Assembly (NCBI GenBank): GCA_934402125.1
Contig: CAKRTY010000135.1
Span: 1-5,154 of the forward strand
Direction: 5' to 3'
Source: an uncultured Anaerosacchariphilus sp.
Lineage (GTDB): Bacteria; Bacillota; Clostridia; Lachnospirales; Lachnospiraceae
Length of the DNA: 5,154 nt
In this document: piece by piece, positions 1 to 5,154 of the stretch
Layout of the letters: each line of letters begins with the position of its first letter
Numbering within the stretch: the first letter of the stretch is position 1
Position numbers and translations under genes: made by a program
The notes under the pieces: model-generated
What the model saw: the letters and a program-made list of their open reading frames with translations, nothing else
What the model was told of the DNA's origin: nothing
The model's database searches: none

Positions 1-2496
1 CGCGTCATCTCGGAAGACACGGCCATTCTCTGTGCCCGTCAGATACCCATACGTTTCCACATACACATCGTAGATCTGATTTAGCTTTTCCAGCTCCGGC
101 TTCAATTCCGCCTCTGTGCATCCTCCAAGCTCCAGACGGATCAGGCTGCGTACCTGATTCCGGATCACGTCAAGCCCCTGGATTCGCTCTTTTTCCCGCC
201 CGGACACCTCACGCAGATACATCTGAGAATTTTCCCGGTAATACAGCTTTCCATTTAGAAACGTAAAAGTATAATTTTTTACCTCCGGGTCTGCGGGAAT
301 GATTTCCTCTGTCGTCTCCTCTCTTTCCACGACATGTTCAAAGTCTGTCAGCTCTGCATGGATATTGCCGATGGCCTTACGCAGAGCCGCGTACAGATTG
401 AAATCCGGATCACGGTTTACACAGGCGGTATAATGGCTGTCTGCTCCAAAGGGGCCGTTGTCATACTCCATCCTGCCCAGCATCATTTCCGGATGCTCTG
501 CGAAATAGGAATTTACCGCAATGCCGTCCTCCGTATATCCCAGATGTACCCAGTCCGGTTCCACCTCCATTTTCCGCTCCCGCTTCTGGAAAAACAGGAT
601 ATCCGCCGTCACCTCGGCTCCGGCCTGCGCCTTGAACGCTGTACTGGGAAGCCGAACCGCCCCTTTCAGTTCGGCCCGTTCCGCCAGATACTTTCTCACG
701 GTCGGATTGCTCTTATCCATGGTTCCTTTGGTGGTAATTACAGCCACCATGCCTCCGGGCCTTACCAGATCCAGGGCTTTCGCGATAAAATAATCATGAA
801 TCCGGAAATGATACTTATCGTAGGCCGGGTCATGGACCTTATAATCGCCAAAGGGCACATTTCCAATAACCACATCAAAAAAATCGGCCTGAAAAGCAGT
901 CTTTTCAAAGCCGGTAATCTGAATCTTGGCTGTCTGGTAAAGCTGCCTTGCTATCCTTCCGGATATCCGATCAAGCTCCACTCCATAGCGTTTGCTGTTC
1001 TGCAAAGAAATCGGCATACTTCCGAAGAAGCTGCCGATTCCCATAGACGGTTCCAATATATTTCCGGATCGAAATCCGAATTGTTCCAACGCCTGCCCCA
1101 TGCAGGCCACCACCTCCGGCGGCGTGTAAAACGCGGTATTGACTGAGGCCCGCGCTGCAGCATATTCCTCCGGGTCCAGAAGCCCTTTAAGTTCCGCGTA
1201 TTCTTTAGCCCAGCCTGGATTTTGTTCATCGAATGCCTGGGACAGACCGCCCCAGCCCACATATTTCGATAGAGTCTGCTGTTCCTCCGCTGTCGCCCTC
1301 CGGCCCTCTGACTCAATCCGCTTTAAGGTCTGAATAGCCTCCCGGTTCCACTGGTATCTGGTCTTGGGACCTCCTTCCGGAAGCTCCCAGAGATCATAGT
1401 GAAAATCTAATGGTACTGCCAGACGATCTCGCGCAGTACGATCTCCTCCGCCTGCATCTGCGCCTGTTCCCGCAGCTTCCACTGTTCCAGAAAGGATCTC
1501 CGGTTCTGCATGGGCCTGGATTTCAGGTAGCTGTCCATCAGCTCTGCCAGCATCTCGTTCGCTTCCCGGTCTACTTCCCGCATCTTCTCCTCCAGTTTCC
1601 CACAGCGGTAAAGAAAGCTGTACCGGCTCTCCTCGTTCTCTTTCAGATAGCGCATGGCCAGATGGCCGTACTTTCCGACGCGACTCAGATCCTGACCAGG
1701 TACTTCCATCTCCGGATACAGCAGGCCGTCTTTTCGTTGATAATGCAGATTCATCCCTTCCATCGTATATCCTTCTCCTTTCGCGTTCCATGTATCGGAT
1801 ATTTCGCGCGAACTCCCTTAAGATCTCACAGGATATATCATTGACCAGTGTCCCCAGCCGATACAGGATCTCTTCGTCTGCGTAATCCCGGATATCTGAA
1901 AAATCCGGCTCTACGGTATCCAGACTGCACCTGCTTCCTACCGTATATAGGACGCTGCGATAGATCATATCTTTGGCCTTTTCTTCTGTCATCCCTTTCG
2001 CTGTCCTGACCAGATCTGAAATTCGTTCGCTGTAATCTGCTTTTATCATAGACCAAACATTTGTTCCTGTAAATACATTTAACAGATTTTTTTGCGCCTT
2101 TTCATCGCCCTTTTCATCGTAGGCTTCCATCTGTCCACTTTCTACCAGATAGTCCAGATATTCCTTTAGATGTGGTCCTTCCAGCTCCCAGGTAAGTTTC
2201 CGGTTTCTTCCCCCGGTGTCCTTGAAATCAAATACATAACGCAAATGCGATTTTAAAGCTCGGGAAGGAAAGATACCGATCCCCCTGCTTCCCCGGCGTA
2301 CATAACGGTCTACCTTTTTCCAACTGTCATAATCAGCCACCAGCACTGCATTCGGACGCTGTATCCAGATTAACAGTATATTTTCCCACTCGTACCGGTA
2401 CAGCCGCCCATTCAGCCGCAGCACCTCTTTCCAGGTCTCGGAAGACGCGGCTGCCCTCTGCACTGCGGTGTCATATAGCTGATTCATCTGATACAT
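1..2496 (-). CDS. ArdC-like / N6-adenine DNA methylase multidomain protein of an ICE (N-terminal 832 residues, runs off the left edge)
   Basis: I stepped through every codon from an in-frame TAG at 2505-2503 to base 1 and found no stop. The start is ATG 2496, after AAAAGGGGGAG (spacer 13 nt, rather long); ATG 2487 is an alternative. Residues about 24-80 resemble the ssDNA-binding N-terminal domain of ArdC antirestriction proteins (NILLIWIQRPNAVLVADY, then Trp-Lys-Lys, then VRRGSRGIGIF). Residues about 245-363 are a low-complexity linker that overlaps tnpV. From about residue 365 a methylase domain begins: YVGWGGL at 412-418, an AdoMet-binding motif I (EPSMGIGSFFG, 482-492), and catalytic motif IV as NVPF (546-549) instead of (D/N)PP(Y/F). 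IHDYFIAKALDLVRPGGM follows, as in other members. Homologues in Tn1549/CTn-type elements exceed 2000 residues and continue into an SNF2-type helicase, which I expect beyond the edge. Likely role (inference): modify, protect or process transferred DNA in the recipient cytoplasm. Confidence 0.88.
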   Translation of the reverse strand, partial: MYQMNQLYDTAVQRAAASSETWKEVLRLNGRLYRYEWENILLIWIQRPNAVLVADYDSWKKVDRYVRRGSRGIGIFPSRALKSHLRYVFDFKDTGGRNRKLTWELEGPHLKEYLDYLVESGQMEAYDEKGDEKAQKNLLNVFTGTNVWSMIKADYSERISDLVRTAKGMTEEKAKDMIYRSVLYTVGSRCSLDTVEPDFSDIRDYADEEILYRLGTLVNDISCEILREFARNIRYMERERRRIYDGRDESALSTKRRPAVSGDGSTWSGSESRRKVRPSGHALSERERGEPVQLSLPLWETGGEDAGSRPGSERDAGRADGQLPEIQAHAEPEILSGTVEAAGTGADAGGGDRTARDRLAVPLDFHYDLWELPEGGPKTRYQWNREAIQTLKRIESEGRRATAEEQQTLSKYVGWGGLSQAFDEQNPGWAKEYAELKGLLDPEEYAAARASVNTAFYTPPEVVACMGQALEQFGFRSGNILEPSMGIGSFFGSMPISLQNSKRYGVELDRISGRIARQLYQTAKIQITGFEKTAFQADFFDVVIGNVPFGDYKVHDPAYDKYHFRIHDYFIAKALDLVRPGGMVAVITTKGTMDKSNPTVRKYLAERAELKGAVRLPSTAFKAQAGAEVTADILFFQKRERKMEVEPDWVHLGYTEDGIAVNSYFAEHPEMMLGRMEYDNGPFGADSHYTACVNRDPDFNLYAALRKAIGNIHAELTDFEHVVEREETTEEIIPADPEVKNYTFTFLNGKLYYRENSQMYLREVSGREKERIQGLDVIRNQVRSLIRLELGGCTEAELKPELEKLNQIYDVYVETYGYLTGTENGRVFRDDA
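1407..1763 (-). CDS. tnpV: TnpV-family transposon-associated protein, nested out of frame inside the methylase gene
   Basis: This is a complete 118-residue frame wholly inside the long methylase gene and offset from it by one base. It has AAAGGAGAAGG ending 7-11 nt before ATG 1763 and a TAG at 1409-1407; ATG 1754 (residue 4) is a second possible start. TnpV features visible are the HYQRKDGLLYPEME opening (7-20), GKYG at 30-33, RYLKE at 38-42, CGKLEEK at 54-60 (usually SGKL), and the C-terminal AEEIVLREIVWQ at 105-116. Its 118 residues match the usual family size. TnpV was named from clostridial Tn4451 and is common in Clostridia mobile elements; I know of no firmly established function. Natural-looking codon choice (many CTG, GAG, AAG, CAG) and a recognisable fold argue that this frame is or was translated. 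Whether it is expressed now cannot be seen from sequence alone. Confidence 0.72.
   Translation of the reverse strand: MEGMNLHYQRKDGLLYPEMEVPGQDLSRVGKYGHLAMRYLKENEESRYSFLYRCGKLEEKMREVDREANEMLAELMDSYLKSRPMQNRRSFLEQWKLREQAQMQAEEIVLREIVWQYH
1603..1620 (-). other. QLSLPL putative sliding-clamp (DnaN) binding motif encoded in the linker of the large protein
   Basis: In the long methylase frame, residues 293-298 read QLSLPL, preceded by Pro-Val and followed by Trp-Glu. This equals the hexapeptide clamp-binding motif of E. coli Hda and fits the bacterial consensus QLxLxL. It sits in the disordered linker, the usual setting for such docking peptides. The same bases encode part of the SRYSFLYRCGK segment of TnpV in the other frame, so the motif may have arisen by chance and then been kept. 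Binding is an inference. Confidence 0.45.
1771..1781 (-). promoter_or_regulatory. Shine-Dalgarno sequence for nested tnpV
   Basis: Reading the minus strand, AAAGGAGAAGG lies just before ATG 1763. The AAAGGAG core leaves an 11-nt spacer and the following AAGG leaves 7 nt. In the overlapping long frame the same bases encode part of an Arg/Glu run (ERERRR). A site this good placed exactly before a family-matching frame supports internal initiation, although purine-rich Glu/Arg codons can produce such a match by chance. Confidence 0.6.
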
Positions 2497-2506
2497 GATA
2501 TTCTAT

Positions 2507-2872
2507 CTACTCCCCCTTTTTCCCATTCCGCATCAGCTCCGCCAGCGCCTGCTCCTCTTCCTCGTCCAGCAAAAGTCCCAGCTCACCGCTGTCGTTACCT
2601 TCGCTTTTTTGTTCCTGCTCCGTCTTCATCTTTTTCGCCAGCCGGAGCAGGATGTAGTTCATCCGCAGGAGCTGGACGCTTTTCTGAAAGGTCAGCTCCT
2701 CCCGTTCCAGTAAAAGCTGCTGCTTCTCTACCTGCTTTGCCAGCGCTCCCTGTACCTCGCTCACCTCTGTGCTCTGCAGTGTACAGGAAATACAGGAGGG
2801 GCCGGATCTGGCCCACTCCCTGTGTAACTCCTGCATCAGGTACTCCATATTATCCATGACTTCATTTTTCAT
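2507..2872 (-). CDS. Small coiled-coil protein of unknown function in the conjugation operon
   Basis: I do not recognise this 121-residue protein. The start is ATG 2872, with AAGGGAG 11 nt upstream; the gene begins 18 nt after the hydrolase stop and ends 10 nt before the methylase gene. A short helical opening (1-22) is followed by a Cys-x-x-Cys pair (C27, C30). Residues about 38-85 are a heptad-like, Leu/Glu/Lys/Gln-rich helix (EKQQLLLEREEL), then comes an acidic tail with a run of four Glu (LLLDEEEEQALAEL, 99-112) and a basic end. It has no signal peptide or membrane segment, so it is probably cytoplasmic. In related elements this slot between the cell-wall hydrolase and the methylase often holds DUF4315 and DUF4366 proteins. 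The size and helical character are like DUF4315, but I see no clear match. An accessory or assembly role is only a guess. Confidence 0.75.
   Translation of the reverse strand: MKNEVMDNMEYLMQELHREWARSGPSCISCTLQSTEVSEVQGALAKQVEKQQLLLEREELTFQKSVQLLRMNYILLRLAKKMKTEQEQKSEGNDSGELGLLLDEEEEQALAELMRNGKKGE
2510..2520 (-). promoter_or_regulatory. Shine-Dalgarno sequence for the large methylase gene
   Basis: AAAAGGGGGAG is made of the last codons of the coiled-coil gene and lies 13 nt before ATG 2496. A TAG at 2505-2503 in the methylase frame rules out any start further upstream, so this must be the initiation region. The spacer is longer than the usual 5-10 nt, which could mean weak initiation or coupling to translation of the upstream gene. 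Confidence 0.55.
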
Positions 2873-2883
2873 ATTGTCTTCAT

Positions 2884-2890
2884 CTCCCTT
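2884..2890 (-). promoter_or_regulatory. Shine-Dalgarno sequence for the coiled-coil gene
   Basis: AAGGGAG lies directly after the TAG of the hydrolase gene on the minus strand and 11 nt before ATG 2872. An ATG immediately after this site is in another frame and meets TGA after four codons, so ATG 2872 is the sensible start. The arrangement suggests re-initiation by ribosomes finishing the hydrolase. Confidence 0.55.
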
Positions 2891-4549
2891 CTAGGGCCTG
2901 CATACCGTTACGATACTTCCCCGGCTGTGAAGGTTCCGGTATACGACGCCTGTACTTTCATTTGCCGCCTCGATTATCATGCCGTTTCCGGCATAGATGG
3001 CTACGTGGCTGATATTCTTATACCGTCCATTATAGACGTAGCTGAAATAAATCAAATCGCCGGGCTGCAATTCTTCCAACGGGACGCTCTTTCCGGCCTG
3101 TTCCAGTCCCTGGGCCTGGGCCGCCGCCGAGTAGGAGCCGCCGAAGCTGATATCCACTCCGGCTGCCTTCCACGCATAATAGACCAGAGAGCTACAGTCG
3201 TAGTAATCACCACTGTCCCGTAGCTCCTGACTGTATGGATAGCCCACCTTGCTAAGCGCATACGACAGGGCCGCTCCCACGTCACCGGAAGCATCGCCAA
3301 GAGCAGTCCGGATCTCTTCCTCCGTGAGCTTTTCAAAGCTGTCCGCACCATTGCCGCCAAGCAGAACCAGATTTTCCGGGCGCATAAGCTCTTCCAGCAT
3401 GGCTACTTCGTCTTCGCCGAAGCCGTACTCTGCCACCATATCCGAATAGGTTTTCAGATGAACTTTCACATACAGGACAGAAACGGTCTCAGTAATGGCC
3501 TGACCATTCTTATCCTTTTCTCCGGTGTCCCGTTCCTCGGTTCCCGTTTCCAGTGTGTAGCTGCACATATTCTCCATAACCGTCCGCATCCAGCTTTTTG
3601 TTGTGTCGTTCACGACAGAAGCCGTATCCCCGACGCCATACCGGACCATATAGACGGCTATCATATCATAGAGGTTGGAGGGCTCTGCCCCGCCGCCCTC
3701 ATAGTCCACATAGATCAATTCTCCCTCGTCATAGCCGCTGTGCTCCTGCGCAAGCTGCTCTGCTTCCTTCCGGAAATCAGACAGATAAGAAGAAAATACG
3801 TCCGTGACCTGTTCCCCTTCTTCCAGTGTCGGCAAAAATATGGCGAACGGCGAATTGTAAAGGATAGTCACGACTGCCACCACCGGGATAAAGGCCACTG
3901 CGATAAAGAGGGCTGCACCCACCAGAAAGCCGCCAATGGCTGCTACCGCCTTTTTCACGAGAACCTCCAAATACTTGACGGCAACATCCCGGGTGAGCTT
4001 GGCAATACTGTCTTTTTGCTCCTCTTCAGCTCGGGTCTTATCCAGAAAGTAGGCAATCTTTCTCTGCCTTAGCTGCCGTTTTGTGGCTTCCTTTTTTGCG
4101 TCTGCCTGCTTCTGCTTTTTCCCGGCTGCCCTGCTTTGATAAGCCTCCGACTGTCTGTTTCCGGCCTGTCTTTCGTCATGTCGCCGTTCCAGGCGGCTTT
4201 TTCTTTTCTCTTTGCCTTTTAACTCTTTTCCTTTCCGATAGCCTTCTTTTTGGATGGCCTGTACCTGTCTCTTCTTATTATAATAAGGATCCGCCTGATA
4301 CCGTCCTGTCGTGTAATACCGCTTTCCCTGTCGGTAGGCGTCACTGCCTTTTCGGTTGTAGCGGCGTGAAGTGCCTGCCTTCGTGCTAACCCTTTTCACC
4401 TTCGGCCCCCGCTGTACGGTATAAATCCGGGCTCCTTTGACTGCAACTCTCTGACCGGACGTCCGCACCCGGATACCGCTGCCTTTCTTCACATGCAACC
4501 TGACAGGCTTATCAATCTTCTGCCGGATAACCAGTGCTGCCACCTCCAT
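2891..4549 (-). CDS. Membrane-anchored NlpC/P60 cell-wall hydrolase of the conjugation apparatus
   Basis: The protein has about 552 residues from ATG 4549. Residues 1-180 are strongly basic (Lys/Arg/Gln-rich), then one long hydrophobic segment at about 200-231 (IGGFLVGAALFIAVAFIPVV), so the basic part should be cytoplasmic and the rest outside. After a spacer (about 240-415) the C-terminal NlpC/P60 domain (about 421-552) shows the catalytic Cys452 in YYDCSSLVYYAW and His515 in ISHVAIYAGNGMIIEA; Glu527 sits where a third polar residue is usual. The PGDLIYF strand motif lies between them. Family members cleave peptide stems of peptidoglycan. The position after VirB4 and the anchor-plus-hydrolase layout match the transfer hydrolases of Gram-positive ICEs (CD1108-type in C. 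difficile elements, Orf14 of Tn916). The start is uncertain: no good Shine-Dalgarno precedes 4549, and the gene overlaps virB4 by 38 bp. The TAG is at 2893-2891. Confidence 0.87.
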   Translation of the reverse strand: MEVAALVIRQKIDKPVRLHVKKGSGIRVRTSGQRVAVKGARIYTVQRGPKVKRVSTKAGTSRRYNRKGSDAYRQGKRYYTTGRYQADPYYNKKRQVQAIQKEGYRKGKELKGKEKRKSRLERRHDERQAGNRQSEAYQSRAAGKKQKQADAKKEATKRQLRQRKIAYFLDKTRAEEEQKDSIAKLTRDVAVKYLEVLVKKAVAAIGGFLVGAALFIAVAFIPVVAVVTILYNSPFAIFLPTLEEGEQVTDVFSSYLSDFRKEAEQLAQEHSGYDEGELIYVDYEGGGAEPSNLYDMIAVYMVRYGVGDTASVVNDTTKSWMRTVMENMCSYTLETGTEERDTGEKDKNGQAITETVSVLYVKVHLKTYSDMVAEYGFGEDEVAMLEELMRPENLVLLGGNGADSFEKLTEEEIRTALGDASGDVGAALSYALSKVGYPYSQELRDSGDYYDCSSLVYYAWKAAGVDISFGGSYSAAAQAQGLEQAGKSVPLEELQPGDLIYFSYVYNGRYKNISHVAIYAGNGMIIEAANESTGVVYRNLHSRGSIVTVCRP

Positions 4550-5154
4550 CCGCTGACTCAGCCTGTTCCACCAGCTCATAGGGATTTGTATTATACATTT
4601 GGTAGAGCTTCGAATCTTTCGATACCGTCTCATCAAAAGGAATCACCACAGACCCAAATCGGAGCAGGCCGGTTCCTGCCGGGGCATTGTTGACATAATC
4701 CAGTTGCGCCTCTGAGATATTCAGGGCGTCCGCCACTGTATCCAAATCGGTACTGGACTGCCGGAGCAGAGCTACAAATTCGGAATTGGCCAGCATGGTA
4801 CCGATGGTATCCCGGCTGTCACTCCGCAGGATATCTGCCAGATTCTGGGTAATACCGGTGCAGATACCCCGGCGCTTTCGTACCTTTTTCCAGAGCGCCC
4901 AAAGATAATTCGCAGAATAGGGAGACTGGAGCAATACATGGAACTCGTCGATCCATAACCATGTGGCAATCCCCTTTTTCCAGTTTTCCATAATTCGCTG
5001 CTGGATACACTCCAGCATGACCAGCATGGCAATGGGGAACAACTCCTCGCCCAGATCCTGAATACCAAATACCAGAAACCGGTTGTCCACATCCACGTTG
5101 CTCTGATGATTAAAAATATTCAAGGAACCTTCCGTGAATAACTCCATGGATAAG
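4512..5154 (-). CDS. VirB4-like conjugative transfer ATPase, C-terminal 213 residues (5' end outside window)
   Basis: The frame is open to the right edge: Leu-Ser precede the ATG at 5147, so that ATG is internal rather than the start. In fragment numbering, the Walker B strand is ATWLWIDEFH at 63-72, with Asp69 and Glu70. The conserved KKVRKRRG segment at 89-96, the ITQN motif at 101-104 and ANSEFVALLRQ at 122-132 are all typical of the VirB4/TraE/TrsE AAA+ core. Walker A must lie upstream, outside the window. NPYE at 190-193 is the usual near-terminal stretch of ICE VirB4 proteins; here a further 20-residue Gly/Glu/Ser-rich tail follows before TGA 4514-4512. VirB4 is the cytoplasmic ATPase that energises assembly of, and transport through, the type IV secretion channel. 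The end overlaps the next gene, suggesting translational coupling. Confidence 0.93.
   Translation of the reverse strand, partial: LSMELFTEGSLNIFNHQSNVDVDNRFLVFGIQDLGEELFPIAMLVMLECIQQRIMENWKKGIATWLWIDEFHVLLQSPYSANYLWALWKKVRKRRGICTGITQNLADILRSDSRDTIGTMLANSEFVALLRQSSTDLDTVADALNISEAQLDYVNNAPAGTGLLRFGSVVIPFDETVSKDSKLYQMYNTNPYELVEQAESADGGGSTGYPAED

Noticed and set aside
334..1146. Long plus-strand open frame (270 codons)
   Set aside because: It lies antisense to the methylase domain, where motif I and NVPF are clear on the minus strand. Its predicted protein has no recognisable domain and an odd His/Arg-rich composition typical of a shadow frame.
951..1316. Minus-strand open frame of 121 codons inside the methylase gene
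   Set aside because: Unlike tnpV it has no family resemblance. It is Arg/Trp-rich and overlaps the best conserved part of the methylase domain, so it reads as a shadow.
1838..2056. Minus-strand 72-codon frame overlapping the ArdC-like region
   Set aside because: Composition is Arg/Gly/Gln-rich shadow sequence, with no recognisable motif and no argument for translation beyond being open.
1..2496. Methylase gene broken by frameshift around the tnpV segment
   Set aside because: Codon-by-codon reading shows one frame from the ATG at 2496 to base 1 with no stop, and both the ArdC-like and methylase domains lie in that same frame. No frameshift is needed.
2595..2816. Minus-strand 73-codon frame inside the coiled-coil gene
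   Set aside because: Ala/Gly/Arg-rich shadow of the heptad region with no motif. The 121-codon frame has the better start, spacing and composition.
3458..4072. Plus-strand open frame of 204 codons
   Set aside because: It is antisense to the NlpC/P60 protein's spacer and membrane segment. The minus-strand protein has a clear domain layout, while this frame is Cys/His-rich with no family signal.
4550..4636. 29-residue N-terminal extension of the hydrolase from ATG 4636
   Set aside because: These codons are the shifted-frame image of the conserved VirB4 NPYE end region. The extension would give a 125-bp overlap and has no Shine-Dalgarno.

Overview
The window reads as an internal piece of the conjugation and DNA-processing module of an integrative and conjugative element (ICE) from a low-to-mid GC Firmicute, most likely a gut Clostridia/Lachnospiraceae-type host. 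This rests on family recognition: a VirB4-type ATPase, a membrane-anchored NlpC/P60 hydrolase, a small coiled-coil protein, and a very long ArdC-like/N6-adenine methylase gene follow one another as in Tn1549- and C. difficile CTn-type elements. All genes are on the minus strand, tightly packed (38-bp overlap, then gaps of 17 and 10 bp), and look like one operon transcribed right to left. No promoter, terminator, RNA gene, IS or CRISPR is visible.

Right to left. 5154-4512: C-terminal part of a VirB4-like transfer ATPase, its N-terminus outside the window. 4549-2891: type II membrane protein with a basic cytoplasmic N-terminus, one hydrophobic segment and an extracellular NlpC/P60 peptidase domain. 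2872-2507: 121-residue helical/coiled-coil protein of unknown function with a CxxC pair. 2496-1: an uninterrupted frame of 832 codons that leaves the left edge. It has an ArdC-type N-terminal domain, a disordered linker and an adenine-N6 methylase domain, and in relatives a helicase follows. It is open at the window edge, so a search that requires a stop codon would miss it.

The most notable feature lies inside that long gene. At 1763-1407 a second frame, offset by one base, encodes a complete 118-residue TnpV-family protein with its own Shine-Dalgarno sequence, ATG and stop. The long frame stays open across the same 357 bases and reads them as a Gly/Arg/Ala/Asp/Ser-rich linker with no Asn, Met, Cys, Phe or Tyr. 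That linker carries QLSLPL, identical to the sliding-clamp-binding motif of E. coli Hda. This stretch may therefore encode two products: a small transposon-associated protein, and a tether that could dock the large protein on the replication clamp.

Proposed joint role (inference): VirB4 powers the mating channel, the NlpC/P60 protein opens peptidoglycan around it, and the large ArdC/methylase protein protects or processes the incoming DNA in the recipient. The coiled-coil protein and TnpV have no assigned step.
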